64,000 nucleotides of DNA, taken from positions 98,250,923 through 98,314,922 of the forward strand of contig NC_132910.1 of assembly GCF_047675955.1 (NCBI RefSeq). The letters are read 5' to 3'. The position numbers were made by a program, and so were the translations under genes. The notes under the pieces were generated by a model. It saw only the letters and a program-made list of their open reading frames with translations. It was not told where the DNA came from and ran no database searches. This DNA is from Chlorocebus sabaeus. Lineage: Eukaryota; Chordata; Mammalia; Primates; Cercopithecidae. Of this stretch, positions 36,019 to 48,600 are shown one piece after another (positions within the stretch are counted from its first letter, which is position 1; each line of letters begins with the position of its first letter).

Positions 36019-38634
36019 CTACTCACCACTTTGAGACACTGATAAACAACTTTCAAATAGAAAATAAATTTCAAGGTGAATGTGTTTTCAGGTTAAAATT
36101 AGTACTGTCTCATTTCAAACTATGAAAATACAATCTGATTTAAAGAGTTGGAGTCATCGATTCATCCAACACCTACTTGTGCTAGGTACTGCATAATGTC
36201 CTTGGAAATTATAAATACGAGGGTGGCAAATAATAAATATTAGGGTACATAGACTATTTTGTAGCAAAAATAAGCTATGACTGATCTGAGGTGCCTAATT
36301 AACCCTTTGAACCAATACTACTCGTCAGGTTGTCAGACTCTTTTGCTTTTTTTTTTTTTAATTGAATTGACAGTAGCTTAACATTAATGAAATCAGTGAG
36401 TTCTTTACCATGGTCTAGGATGTATTTTCTTAAACAGTTATGTATTTATTCCTCTCCTACTCTATTTCATTAGCATGCTTTTAAAAATCAAAACTTTTTG
36501 ATTAAGCAATAGAATTGCTCTCCAGAAAATTACTCCAGGAAAAAAAGACCATAATACATTACTAAAACAAATTATTTCCATATGTTCCCACTTGTTTTCT
36601 TTTTGTAAAAAAAAAAAAGAAAGAAAGAGGGAAAAAAAAGCATATGTTTCTATGTACGTAGGATGTTTTCTCAAAGAAAACGCACTTAGCAATTAACAGT
36701 GGTTGCCTTTGGGCAGGGAGTTTGGGGGCCTTGATTGGAAGGGAGACTTAACTTTTCATTATATAAGCTTTTATACAGCTTAATTTTTGCCATCTTATGT
36801 ATTATATTTTTAAGTGCTAGTAAATAACAGGATGCATTCCCAGTAGTCCTTCAGAAGCTCCAAGTGTTTCTGCTAAATATGAGAAAACCAGTGAGCCCCA
36901 CTGTTTGCCTCCATGAGGACTCCTGATTCTGCTCCAGCAAAGCAAGCTGAAAGGAGACTTTGAATGTAGGACTGCTCCAACAATGGTTCCATGGAAGAGA
37001 TTAACAAGCAGGTTCTACTTGAGGTTAGATAGTTAATGAGGGCCTCTTTGAGGAAGCCACATGGAACCAGAGAGGAAAAGGAAAAGAGGGGGACGTTGCC
37101 TATAGGCAGGGACCTAATTTCTTCCTAGCAGCATTGGACACTTACTACCCATACATCCTTTCAAAATGAAGGAGATACAAGTTAGGGAAGTCTATACAGA
37201 GATTTCACCTAATAATTTTCTCCAATGATTTCTTTCCTTCCCCTTTATCTATAATTCCCAAGAAGAATCAGTGCTCACTCCTAGGAAAAGGAAAAAGAAC
37301 ACCACCACCACCAACACCCGTTTGTCTCAAAGAAAGACAATTCCATGACCTTCTTGCTTCCCACGGATTCCATGATGTCTTTCCTCTCTGTCCTTCTTTA
37401 TGCCTAACCCTAACCTAATCTTAGTTAAAAGTTTAAGGAAGCATGTAAAAGGAAAAGATATAATTGAGATTGGAAGAATCGAGAGAATCCATGTTCAGAA
37501 AATCCATGGTTTTTCTGGATCATTTTCTTAGCACTTGCCACTGAGACCTTCACAGGATTTCAAAGTCTCCCTTAGTAAGCAAGAACATCTTTTTCTTTTC
37601 TCTCATTGTTAGATGTGTGAATTGGGAAATCCATACATGTGGATTATCAGGGTCCTCTTAATCTCTGGAAATGAACAAACAATTCAACTGTTCCAGAGCA
37701 TATCCCATAACCGTGCCTACACTGTTTCAATTACGTATCTGTGGTCTTTGAAGAATTATAATTCTAGGCCAGAATTCTAAATTCTTACTCTATAAAAAGT
37801 AGTTTTCAGGTTTTCTTGTTTTTATAGGGTGATTCATCCCAGAAATAGTGTTTTACGTCTTTACTTGCATTAAGCATTAATAACCAGCAGTCAGCAATGG
37901 CATAATTATTTGTCAGCTTCATGAAAACCATAAGAAATGAAGGCAGTGTTTGTGCGAAGAGTTTTGTGGTTGTCCTTGGACAAAAGTTTATGAGGAAATT
38001 TTGAGAAGACACCAATCGAGACTGTTTATAGTGAGATGAAGAAGAAACCAGAAGCACAATTGGATTGAAGAAAAAGGTTCTTTTCAAAAACTATTTAGAA
38101 GAAAGGGAAGTAAGCTTGAAAACTAAAGAGAGAAAACTTCTGTAATGAAGTTGTATAGGGTCTTAGCCAAAAATCACAGAATGAGAGACTTCCCTGTGTA
38201 ACCAAGTTCTCATTCTTTATCTACGGGGTACTGGTTTCCTAATCTCTTTCAATAGACTGGTGTTATGGATCACACTGACCATGAAATTAAACCTCACATC
38301 ATCTTTTGAAAATAGTAGAAAAGAAATTCAAAGCCTAGCTTAGAGTTACTATGGCAAAAAGAACTTTTCAAAAAAAGAGAAAAAGGAGTGTTTGTCAGGT
38401 TAGTAGAATACTGTTTCCTAGTGAGTTAAGTTTAAATTGGGTCACTAAGCAAAAAATTAGAAAGGAAATCAATACCATTTTCACACTTGAAAAGGCATCA
38501 TATTTTCAGCAGGAACTTCCTTCCCCCTTTTAGGTAGCTGAGCTATTATTTAAGCCCATGCTCTTAGTACAATACCTAATTAGACAAATACAGAGTACTG
38601 GTAGCTATTGTTATGTGTCTGCTACCCAGCACAG

Positions 38635-38649
38635 CCACCAGAGGGTGTC
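38635..38649 (+). promoter_or_regulatory. CTCF-like motif
   Basis: CCACCAGAGGGTGTC agrees with the CTCF core at about 12 of 14 positions, the departures being T for C in GGC and T at the end. It lies about 830 bp before exon 3. Whether it is bound cannot be seen. Confidence 0.35.
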
Positions 38650-39144
38650 CACTCTTGCCTTGCAAACAAGATTGGAAATTGTCAACATGGAAGAACAGAT
38701 TTTTCTGCAAATGATGCCAACAGAGCAAGGTAATCACATTTTTCTGTATAGTATGGGGAAGTTTGAGCCTGAATAGAGAAAAACCACTTACATCACATCT
38801 ACTGAAGCAGTCAGCCCCTTAAGCACAGAGGAAAAGGTAAGTGGCTTTAGGTGTTAGCTACCTGCCAAAATTAGTAGCTTCTACACCACTTTGTTTTTTT
38901 CTAGTATTCTCCCTAACCTTTCATAGTTTTGGCTGCTTGTCAGGAGATAATATAATCTGCCAATTTCAGTAGTTGAAATTATTTGCTTTACCCATGGTTT
39001 AGTAAGCACAGATAAAAAACCACTGTCTGCTTCTCAGCTGAGCTGTCTCCCAAAATCCCAAACTTTTGCTACTGTTTGAAAAGTAGGCAGCATGACTAGT
39101 TGATGTGAGATCAAAGGCACATCTCTTGTGTTATTAAATTGTGT

Positions 39145-39285
39145 TATATAACTGTAATATATTTAATATATAAGTATGTATTATAGTATTAATACACTAT
39201 ATTAAGTATGTATTATATATTAAATATATATCACAATAGATTCGTATGTTACTATATATTAATAATTATATTATATTCTCTATAT
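39145..39285. repeat. TA-rich low-complexity tract before exon 3
   Basis: Almost only A and T, with repeated TATTATA and TTAATAT units, about 200 bp upstream of exon 3. Confidence 0.8.
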
Positions 39286-39481
39286 CTTTCCAGACTAAAA
39301 ATTGCTGAGGCTTTAAAATATGAAAGAAAAAAATAACAATAGTAATACTCTTTTGCTACAGTGCTAACTGAAAAGCACTGTGAATAAAATTTAGAAGCTG
39401 GGACGCATAACTAGAAATGTAAGTGCCCACATGCTCCGTGCCAGCTCTACCACTTCTTACCACTGTGTCTCCTTCTTTCAG

Positions 39482-39609
39482 CTGCTGGCTGGGCGCTGGC
39501 CTTTTGATCACAATGACTTTGGCGTATTTCTTTGCAAGCTGTTCCCCTTTCTGCAGAAGTCCTCAGTGGGGATCACCGTCCTCAACCTCTGCGCTCTTAG
39601 TGTTGACAG
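39482..39609 (+). CDS. EDNRA: Endothelin receptor type A, coding exon 3 (residues 141-182 plus 2 nt)
   Basis: This exon continues the receptor in frame after K140. It encodes the first extracellular loop (LLAGRWPFDHND), the conserved cysteine C158 that bonds to C239 in the second loop, and TM3 up to D182 of the DRY motif. The arginine codon is split: AG here and G at the start of exon 4. The donor is GTAACG at 39610. Length is 128 nt, 42 codons plus 2 nt. The residues are identical to human as I recall it. A longer open frame here runs on into the intron and is not the real end. Confidence 0.96.
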
Positions 39610-40606
39610 GTAACGTGGTTCTTTCCCTTTGCTCTTTTGCTGGGCTTAGAAAAGCATTTTTCTCAAAAAGAAGAGAAGTCAAGAGAATTGGTGCCCAGGA
39701 CAGTTGTTGATATAGCTTCAAGTGAATTAAAGCATTAACCACCTTGCCTTTGCTGTTTAGAATTACCTTCCACATTTGCTGATTATTAGCCATCTTTGGC
39801 TCAGACAATTATGTACATAGAACATTTTATCAATAATACCCATTTGATACCCTTTTGACAACAAAGGGAAAATTAACATATTAGATGGAATAAACTTTGT
39901 GAAAAGGAGATTCCAGGATATGCAAATCCTATATTTGACTTGGTAAATTTATCATTAAAAAATGATGATACTGTTCAATTATATCCGTAATGTTTAATTA
40001 ATTGAATGAGAGGTAAGTGCGCCATATTGCTATGTTCTTCTCCCTGCCTTTTTGAAAGCCTGAAATGTTTCATAAGTTTTAAAAAGAAGGCAACACCAGA
40101 AGCATCCCTTTTTCCAATTCTGAAAACTCCATCAAATGTCCCTTAGTCTTTCCAGAATCCGCACACATGATTGTTAAGAGTTCTCTAAAGAAGCCCTTCT
40201 GAATTCTGTGAACTTCTAGATGGTATTTTCTTTACCTTCTGGTTTTCATAGCAGCAATGATAAAGAATGAAATTAGGAACTTTATAACACATTCTGTGGT
40301 ACTCTTATATTTACTATAATCTCACACAAGTGGTGTATAATGGCCTGTTTAATTAGCCTACATACAATTTAAAAGAGGTTTTCATTCTAACTTATTCCGT
40401 GACACTTTATGAGGGAACCTGAGTCTCATCATTATAGAAATAAAAGGCCCACTCTCCTAAAGAACATTAAAGTGTTTACAGATATTCTGTTATTTTACAT
40501 TTATAATTATTGTTAGGACAAAAATTGTTACTATTAAAACATAAAAATGTGCATTCAGTCAGTAATTAGAAAATTAGAATGTTAGCCTTGTTATAAATTT
40601 CTGTCA

Positions 40607-40816
40607 GCTGGGCACGGTGGCTCACACCTGTAATCCTAGCACTTTAGGAGGCCAAGGTGGGCTGATTGCTTGAGCCCAAGAGTTTGAAACTAGCCTGGGT
40701 AATATAGTAAAACCCTATCTCTACCAAAAATACAAAAAATTAGCTGGGCATGGTGGTGCATGCCTGTAGTCCCAGCTATTCAGCAGGCTAAGGTGGGAGA
40801 ATCACCTGAGCCCAGG
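40607..40816 (+). mobile_element. Alu SINE, sense, 3'-truncated
   Basis: It runs from GCTGGGCACGGTGG to CCTGAGCCCAGG and lacks the last part of the second monomer. An AATAAATAAATAAAT repeat follows. Confidence 0.92.
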
Positions 40817-41544
40817 AATGAATAAATAAATAAATGACTTTAACTGTGAAACACAAAATAAAAATCGTTAGTATTATTAAAAACAAAACACAAAAAATAA
40901 TTTCATTAGTAATTTAAAATGCAATCATACCATTGACAAAAATGTTCCCACTGCAATGGTAAACCCAAAGATTAGAAATAATTTTATCATCTATTAATAA
41001 GACCCTTCACTGATTTGCAGGAAAGCCTAGGGTCTCTCTGGGTTATGTCTACATTATATTAGATGTTAAAGGCTGCTGCATAAAAACACTTGCATACCAT
41101 AAGTGGCAACTGTATAAACTCCACTTGAGTAAATAGATCATGGTACCTCAGACCATAAAAAGCTGAATAAACACTTACGATGTGGATTTGATTCACTAAT
41201 AAATTCTCACTCTGATGTTCCCACTCCCAGCATCCCAACATCATTTCTTCTTTCATTCAAAGTGTTCTATTATCTAAAAACTAAGGCATTAAATCGCCTC
41301 TTTTACATTGCTAATACAAGTAAAATTTTTCCTGTATTCATCAAGCTGCATATCATCAAGTTACATTTCTTTCAGAGATGTAACCATGTATTTTCATTAT
41401 AATATCTAATTAAATTTTTTAGTTATAACTCTAAAATTCATGTAGAGAAAAGAAATGGGAAAATAATCATGACATTTTGAAAAAAGATCAATGTGTCCCA
41501 CACACATGTTCTTCCTATATGATTTTTCTTTTTATTAAAATACA

Positions 41545-41581
41545 GGGTCTTGCTCTGTCACCCAGACTAGAATGCCGTGGC
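41545..41581 (-). mobile_element. Short antisense Alu remnant
   Basis: CAGGGTCTTGCTCTGTCACCC and AGACTAGAATGCCGTGG only, 37 bp. Confidence 0.7.
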
Positions 41582-41839
41582 CTATGTGGTCATTTTAAGT
41601 GCTAGAAAGCTACAGTGTTTTAAACAATATAATGCAAACCCATGAACACACTGACAAATCATTGGGAAAACTCGACTCGGGCTGGAATACACAAGAATGT
41701 ATTAATAATATAGGCTGAAATCACTTTGAATATAATCAGGGAAGGAAAGTTTTATCAATAAATAATGCTATTTAGCCATCTGAGGGAAAAAGCATGTTAA
41801 AGTCCTCTGCCACATATCAATAATAATATTTATAATTAT

Positions 41840-42352
41840 TACCATTTATTGAGTATTACCAAGTGTTAGGCCCTGTTGAAAATACTTTACAAAAATTAGT
41901 TTAGGGCTGGGTGAGGTGGCTCATGCCTGTAATCCCAGCACTTTGTGAGGCCAACGTGGGCAGATCGCTTGAAGCCAGGAGTTCAAGACCAGGCTGCCCA
42001 ACAGGTTAAACCGCATCTCTACAAACAATACAAAAATTAGCCGGGCATGGTGGCAGGCACCTGTAGGCCCAGCTACTTGGGAGGCTAAGGCACAAGAATC
42101 GCTTGAACCCAGGAGGCGGAAGTTGCAGTGAGCCGAGATTAGACAACTGCACTCTAGGCTGGGCGATGGAGTGAGACTCTGTCTCAAAAAAAAAAAAAAA
42201 AATTAGTTTATGTAACTGTGATAGTTGGTGTGTTATCTCCACTTTACAGGTAGGGAAGCTGAGGTTGAAAGAGATTAACCAAGTCAGCATGGCTACTAAG
42301 TGCTGGAGCCAGTAATCAAATGTTGGTAGTCTGCATTCTTAACCACTATACT
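41840..42352 (+). repeat. MIR SINE split by an Alu
   Basis: The left part ATTTATTGAGTATTACCAAGTG and the right part TCCACTTTACAGGTAGGG, GAGATTAACCAAGTC and GCTACTAAGTGCTGGAGCC join into one MIR when the Alu (41904-42197) is removed. Confidence 0.75.
41904..42197 (+). mobile_element. Alu SINE, sense, inserted in a MIR
   Basis: Full-length, from GGGCTGGGTGAGG to an A-tail. A perfect target duplication AAAAATTAGTTTA begins at 41891 and about 42198. Confidence 0.94.
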
Positions 42353-42429
42353 CAAGCACGTAAAAACTCAAACCATTGTTGACGAAGAAAGTCAAACTCT
42401 GAAAAACAGTTGAAGAGACATATTCCGAA

Positions 42430-43285
42430 CCAAATGTGAAGATCATGACCCATGACACAGCCTCAGGACGTCCCGAGAACCTGTGCCCAAGGTTGTTGAG
42501 TTACAGTTTAATTTTATACATTTGCGGGAGACAGAAGTTACGGGCAAAAACATAAATCCATACATGTAAGGTTTACAGTGGTCTGGCCTGGAAATGTGGG
42601 ACATCTTCAAGTAGAGGGTGGGCGAGGAGGGCAGGGCGGTGCCTCCAGGTCACAGGTGGATTCAAATATTTCCTGGCTGGCATTTAGTTGAAAGAGTTAA
42701 GTTTTGCCTAAAGATTTGAAGTCAGCAAATGCTGACAAGAAATGCTTGGGGTTAGGATAAGGGGGTTGTGGAAGCCAAAGTTCTATGTAGATGAAACCTC
42801 CAGGTAGTATGAGAATAGATGGTAAACGTCTCTTATCAGATCTTAAAAGGTGCCAGACTCTTAGTTAAATCTCTCCTGGATCAGGAAAAGACCTGGATAT
42901 GGAAGGAATTATCTACAGAATGTAAATTTCCCCCACAAGAGATGGCTATACAGGGTCATTTCAAAATAGGTCAAATAAATATATTTCGGAGTGAAATACT
43001 TGTATTTCTTTCAGGGCTTCTCTCTGTCATGTGATGCTATACTAGAGTATGGTTGGGATTTGGTATCTCACTGCTACAGAGAGTCTGTTTTATTGTCTTA
43101 AGATCTATTTTAACGTTAATGCTGGCCTGTTGTGCCTGAATTCCAAAGAGAGGAGAGTATGAAGAGGCAGGTCCGACATCCCCTCCCCATCATGGCCTGA
43201 ACTCGTTTTTTAGGTTTCTTTGAAATCCCCTTGGCCAAGAGGAGGGGTCCATTCAGTTATTTGAGGGGCTTAGAATTTTATTTTT
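42430..43285 (-). mobile_element. Antisense ERV-type LTR (class not assigned)
   Basis: The reverse strand reads as a solo LTR: an upstream block starting near 43285 (TAAACAAAAAATAAAATTC), then a promoter-like GTATAAAATT about 42518 and a CCTGAGGCTGTGTCATGGG segment near 42460. The phrases GAGGAGGGGTCCATTCAG and CATCATGGCCTGAAC are shared with many primate LTR copies I know. It is non-coding and degraded, and no viral gene is present. Confidence 0.6.
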
Positions 43286-43795
43286 TGTTTATACCATAAA
43301 GCAGTAGAAGAAAATAGACTATCTTTTTGATCTCTGGAAAGGGAAGGAAGACCCTTCTGAACTTTAAAAGAATGGTAGAAATTCTGGATAAAATTATAAA
43401 TGTATTTTATGATATAGTACTTTAAAACCTTCAGATTAAACATTCATAAAACTTAAAAAAAAAAAAAAACAAGTAATAAGCTAGGGAAAATATTTGTCAC
43501 TCCTCTCACAGGCCCAGGGGGCAGAGCTGGTTCCTCCTCACTTTTTTGTTCTGCCTCCTCTTTCTTCTTTGGGGGGATCTCGGAGCATCATGCCCAGCTT
43601 CAATCATGCCCAGTGTTGAGTCGGTGGGGGAAGGTTAGGTCATAGATTCCTATGTCTAGTGTTGGGTCACCTCACCCATACCACCTCCTCTCTTCATCTC
43701 ATGCATGAAGAACAAGAAATAAGATGTTCCATCACGATAAATAGTTGTGTATCAAATGAAATGTGAGTCATTCTTAGTTAAAAGGAAAGCAAGGA

Positions 43796-43860
43796 CTGAA
43801 GGAGGAAAGAGAAGGAAAAGAAAGACAAGAAACAAAGAGAAAAGAAAGAAAGAAAAAATA
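43796..43860. repeat. GAAA/GGAA purine-rich simple repeat
   Basis: About 65 bp nearly all A and G on the + strand. Confidence 0.8.
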
Positions 43861-45474
43861 ATGCCAAGAATCTATCTCATTAAGATTTGATCTGAGTTGT
43901 AGATCAAGGAGATGAACTATTTTAAAATTCCACTCTCACAAACAAATCAGCCTTAATCCAAAAGGTTTTTCCTTGAAAATAAACTTATCATTCTTTGTTC
44001 CCCAGACACACACTTTACTATTTTACATTTCATTTGGTATTGACCATAAGCTCCAGGACTTGTATGTAGGGAATCTATTTGACATTTCTATTTCAAAAGC
44101 TTTCACACGAGAGAATGAATCATTCACACTTAATTCCTGACGATAAGATTCCATTTGCTTTAACTCTTCATTTGGTTGCATTATATTCTACTACAAACAA
44201 AAAAAAAACACTTCTTCAAATAAAACAAGGAATAAAAAGAGAGTTTGGAACCTGTTGCAGTTTGTGATTCCCTACTTTTGTTTTACGAGCTGAATAAATT
44301 ATGGCCCAGGACAAAGAGTTCCCATGATTTTTTTACACAGTATTTTAAAAATATAATTATTATCTCACATTTCAGAGTTGTCTGAAAGAAAATGAGAGAA
44401 CCCGTACATCCAAGTTCTATAGGATTTCTTTATTACTTCATTAATCAATGATTACAGAATGATGTAAGATCAAAGAAAAGATCTAGCTTTCTCACTATCA
44501 GCTTTTAATCTGAATAAGGGAAACAGGACTGAGAGAAAGCACAAGATTTCTGCCAGAATGGATAGGCTTTCGTTGCTAATTTCACTGTGGACTTGTCTCA
44601 GTTTAACCTTTTGAATAATTCTCCATGAATCGAGCTTCACATCCTTGGTCACTTGAGAAAAAGATAAATCAGGAACTGAAGAAATTCAGAAACAAATTTT
44701 GACCCCAATCCAGCTTTCTCGGTGAAATATCTTTTTAATTCTAAGGCAGTATACTTCTATAATGAATAAACTTTTCCCAACAAAAATGAATAACCAGCCA
44801 TTACCAGCTATTAAAATAGGTATTTTTACATGCTGAAAGTGACAAGTTTTATATATTACTTTGAGTTTGTTTGGAGGCAAAAAAAAAAAAAAAAAAAGCA
44901 GCAGCAGGAGCGGGATAGGAGGGATCACTGTTGCTCTTTGCTAAGTTGTGTTAAAGTGGAAGATGATGATGATGGAGTCAGACCAGTAAAAAGGTCTGGG
45001 TACAGATCCAACTTGTTAAAAGTTGCCTGGGGAAGAAGGCTGTAAAAAGATAAAACTCTTTTAACAACTATTCCAGAGTGATGTGTTATTAGATACTTGG
45101 AAAAGTTGCAAAGATCCATTAATAAGGCAGCTTTGTTTTATATGGCTGAAAACCTGACGTCAGTTCTTGAACCTATCATTTCAAATAATTGCTCAGTGGT
45201 CTGTGATATTCTCAAAGACATATCCTAACTCAAGAAACATGAAGGTGGTTTTCAGAAAAACCTCTTTGTTAGAGTTGGACTTGGTTTCTCCTTATTTTCT
45301 TGGTGGTATGGTTTTCTATTGCATCATGACAATAGTGAAGACACAGAAGAAGGATCTGAGCCAGAAGACATGAGCGAGGAACTGAACAAAGTCCAAGGCT
45401 GGCTAGGGCAATAGGATCTTATTTGGGGGTCTGTTCACTATTGCACTGAGTTATTTGTTCTTTTTTCTTATTCT

Positions 45475-45860
45475 ATTGTCAAGATAAGGCAACTGGTTAA
45501 TTTTGCTACCCCATTTATCTTGGATAACTACCCCAAAACTTAGCAATTCAGAACAGCAACCATTTTATCATATCTCGCCATGTTGAAGGTCAGGAATTTG
45601 GGCAATTCTTCTGCTCCTTGTCACTTCAGCTGGGGTTGGTGGACTTCAACTGACTCTGAACTTGTTTCAGAGGTCCAACACACACATGCCTGGCACCTTA
45701 GCAAGGACAGCTGGAAGTCTGAGCTCAGCAGAGCCCATCTCCCCCTCATGTAGTCTCAGGGTCCTCGCAACGTTTTTGCTCCAGCAGGCTCAAGGCTCCT
45801 GTCAGAAGCCAGACCTGGAACTGCAAAACATCATTCTAGCCACACTCAATTGATCAAAGT
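45475..45860. repeat. Possible ancient interspersed repeat
   Basis: ACTACCCCAAAACTTAGCAATTC and AAGGTCAGGAATTTGGG resemble phrases of a common old repeat. The family is not assigned. Confidence 0.4.
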
Positions 45861-45962
45861 AGTCACAGGTCAGTTCAATTTAAGAACTCAGCTGAAGAAG
45901 TGGTAAAGCATTTGCGGCTCTCTTTTAATTCACCATACCTGATTCTCTTCTAAATTGGAATT

Positions 45963-46246
45963 GGCCAAGCAGTTGCAGTGGCTCAGCCTTAGAAGGCCAA
46001 AGCAGGAAGATGGCTTGAAGTCAGGAATTCGAGACTAGCCTGGACAACATAGCGAGATCCCTGTCTCTACAAAAACCATTTTTAAAAATTAGCTTGGCAT
46101 GGTGGTGGGCACCCATAATCCTAGCTACTTGGGAACCTGAGGTAGGAGGATCCCTTAAGGGAGCACGGGTGTTTGAGGCCGCAGCTATGACTGTGCACTG
46201 CACTTCAGCTTGGATGACAGAGTAAGACCCTGTCTCTAAAGAAGAA
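45963..46246 (+). mobile_element. AluJ-type SINE, sense
   Basis: Runs from GGCCAAGCAGTTGCAGTGGC to GACCCTGTCTCTAAAG with extensive divergence. Both monomers are present. Confidence 0.88.
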
Positions 46247-46439
46247 TTCTTCCTGCTAGTATTTAGCTTCCAAACCTCCATATGGTATGAGAGATATAAA
46301 TCATTAACAACCATTACAAATGATCAAGTTTGCTGTTAATTAAAGATGCGCAGAGGTCAAGATAGGGGTGGCACTGTACCTTATGGAAGTGGCAAATAAG
46401 AATAAATAATAAATGCTAACACAGGCAAGCATTCATTGA

Positions 46440-46830
46440 CAGGCACTTGGTAGAAACTTCTTTTTTAAGGCACTTCAGCCACCTATTTATTCCCTGATCC
46501 AGTAATCCTACTCAAGATAATTAATCCAGAAAAATCATTCAGAAAGAGAAAAAAATTACGTGTACAAACAAGCTTATAGGGGTCTTATTGACAGCTGTGA
46601 AACACTAGAAATGATGTGAACATAGAAAAAAGATTCAAGTAAATTATATCAAAATCTTGTTATACTGTGTAGCCATTAAATTGATAAGTGCCATACCCAT
46701 GTAGAAACATATGAGTATTTTTAATGTAAATAAAGCTAAAATTTAAAAATTGTGAGTCATATGATTATAGTCTATTCAAACTATGCCTATGAGAATAAAA
46801 ACAAGAAAAGAGTAAAAAAAATAGATTTTG
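46440..46830 (+). repeat. Old L1 3'-end fragment
   Basis: CTGATCCAGTAATCCTACTC, GTCTTATTGACAGCTGTGAAACACTAG and TGTGTAGCCATTAAATTG match the late ORF2 to 3'UTR stretch of old L1. Confidence 0.6.
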
Positions 46831-47367
46831 TTGAAGTGATCTTTTTAAGTTTTATTTTATAATGTTTTAAAGTTCTTTCAAGAATAAACATTTTTAAACT
46901 TAATGACTGTCCCAGACCACATCTTCAAGATTCAATAAACATGCATTAAATGCCTCTGGCCTTGATAACAAGTAAAAATCTATTTATAGATACAGGCACT
47001 AACAAACATCTTTACATGAATAAAATATATATGTTATACTTTTATTTTGGCCTATCACATGACAGGGTACAAGGTGATATAATGGGAAAAGGCTCTACCA
47101 GGAGTTGGCAGCGCTGAGCCGTGGTCCAGATGCCCCAGGTTCACTGGAGACCAGGCAGAGGATGTGGCAAGATGCCAGTTCTCAGGTTCCCAACTGGAAC
47201 ATATGGGGCAGAAAGATCAGCCCATAAATCTCTCCTTTAAATTATTGAATCTAGACCTCTAAAAGTATTTGCTTTTAATCTGTGGCCTAATTCATGGCTA
47301 GCCTGAAAAATAGGAAAATGATCAGAATGTAGTGTGTTATTAGCTTTAGCCAATTAAGGTAAGGTAA

Positions 47368-47392
47368 GTTTACACAGTACATCTGTGTAAAC
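47368..47392. repeat. Perfect 10-bp hairpin in inverted-repeat copy A
   Basis: Arms GTTTACACAG (47368-47377) and CTGTGTAAAC (47383-47392) around TACAT. Confidence 0.85.
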
Positions 47393-47443
47393 ACAACTCT
47401 TAGAATTATGCTGACTGATTCGTCACCGGAATTCCCTAGAGAT
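47368..47443 (+). repeat. Inverted-repeat copy A (partner at 49885-49960)
   Basis: The reverse complement of this segment aligns over about 77 bases to 49885-49960 with about 7 mismatches and one single-base gap, roughly 89% identity by eye. Neighbouring sequence does not align. Confidence 0.85.
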
Positions 47444-47524
47444 TAAGAATTCCCTAGCCAATTAAGGTAAGGTACATGCATGGTAACATACATGAAAACG
47501 CCAACAAAAAGACACTTCATTCAA

Positions 47525-48600
47525 CAGGTATTTATTCGGCATTTGTGGTTCTAGGTATTGTGACCAACATACAAAATGTCAGTCCTTATGAAGCTTACAT
47601 GCTTTTTTTCACTTTTTTTCTTTTCTTTCTTTTTCCCCCACCCCCCCCCAAACAGGATCTTACTCTGTCGCCCAGGCTGGAGTGCAGTGCCATGATCACG
47701 GATCACTACAGCCTCAACCTCCCTGGGCTCAGTGGATCCTCCCACCCCAGCCTCCCAAGTAGCTGGGACTATAGGCACACACCACCATGTCTGGCTAATT
47801 TTTGTATTTTTGTAGAGATGGAATTTCACCATGTTGCCCAGGGTGTCAAGCGATCACCCCCTTCGGCCTCCCAAAGTGCTGGGATTGCAGGCATGAGGCA
47901 ACGCACCCAGCTGGGAACTTATATTCTAAAGGAGAGGGGAGAGCATAGATGATAAACCAAATAAATAAATAGAGCATAGTAGTGCTTTGGGGGAAAATGA
48001 ATCAGGGTGAGAGAAACAATTCTGGAGGGGGAGTTGGCAAACTTTAGGGTTTCTGGGGAAGGCTTCGTGAAAAACTCCAAGTGAGTAAAAACCTGAAGGA
48101 AGTGAGGAAGCAGCTCTGAGGACACCTGTGGGCATTCTCACAGGGGTGGGAAGCCACTGGGGGGTTTGGAGCAGAGGGTGCTATGGTCTGACGTAACAGC
48201 CTCACTCCAGTTGCTATGTTCAGAGTAGGCTGTGGCAAAGCAAGGTGGACATAGGGAGATCAGTTAGGAAGCTATGGCCATCATCAAGGCACTGCGATAA
48301 CAGGTACGATGGTGAAAAGTGGTTGCCTTTGGATATATCTTGAAGGAAGTTGTTGCAAGATTTGCTGAAGGATTGGATGTGTGGTGGAAGAGGAGTAAAA
48401 TCTAACCCAGTGTTTGGGGCCAGAGATGGGAAAAACTGCAGGAAGGTTTAGTGGCAAGGAAAACAAGGGCTGATTTGGGAGTGTTTAGATGCCTATTAGG
48501 TGTCTTAGTGGAGCTCGCAAGTAAGCAGTTGGAGATACAAGTCTAAGGTTAAAGGTGAGGCACCAGGCTAGAGGTATAAATTTAGGAATTACCAGTAGAT
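47525..48600 (+). repeat. Ancient interspersed repeat like the one at 13685, split by an Alu
   Basis: Before the Alu: GGTATTTATTCGGC and TATGAAGCTTACATG. After it: TTATATTCTAAAGGAGAGG, AAATAAATAAATAG, GTGAGTAAAAACCTGAAGGAAGTGAGG and TGGAGCAGAGGGTGC. It shares its layout with 13685-14300. The name is not assigned. Confidence 0.5.
47603..47913 (-). mobile_element. AluJ-type SINE, antisense, with C-rich tail junction
   Basis: Both monomers, antisense, with a T-rich run interrupted by a run of C near 47636-47649 in place of a pure T tail. Confidence 0.88.

Larger units (their letters stand above)
5623..39481 (+). other. EDNRA: EDNRA intron 2 (33.9 kb)
   Basis: Bounded by GTAGGA at 5623 and CTTCTTTCAG ending at 39481. 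It contains the LTR, Alu, L1, hAT, MIR and pseudogene copies listed separately. I recognise no gene and no clear repeat in about 6830-8660, 9690-11390, 11800-13650, 14790-15910, 20520-21280, 21870-23570, 28820-29040, 29580-29960, 30720-32180, 32800-33720 and 35140-39480, apart from simple sequence. Open frames in these parts are short and lack homology I know. Confidence 0.85.
47347..47474. repeat. 20-bp direct repeat flanking a 108-bp unit
   Basis: TAGCCAATTAAGGTAAGGTA occurs at 47347-47366 and again at 47455-47474. The start-to-start distance is 108 bp. Confidence 0.9.

Noticed and set aside
42430..43285. Reading the antisense LTR region as a gene (71-codon frame at 42819)
   Set aside because: The sequence reads as a degraded LTR on the other strand and the frame lies within it.
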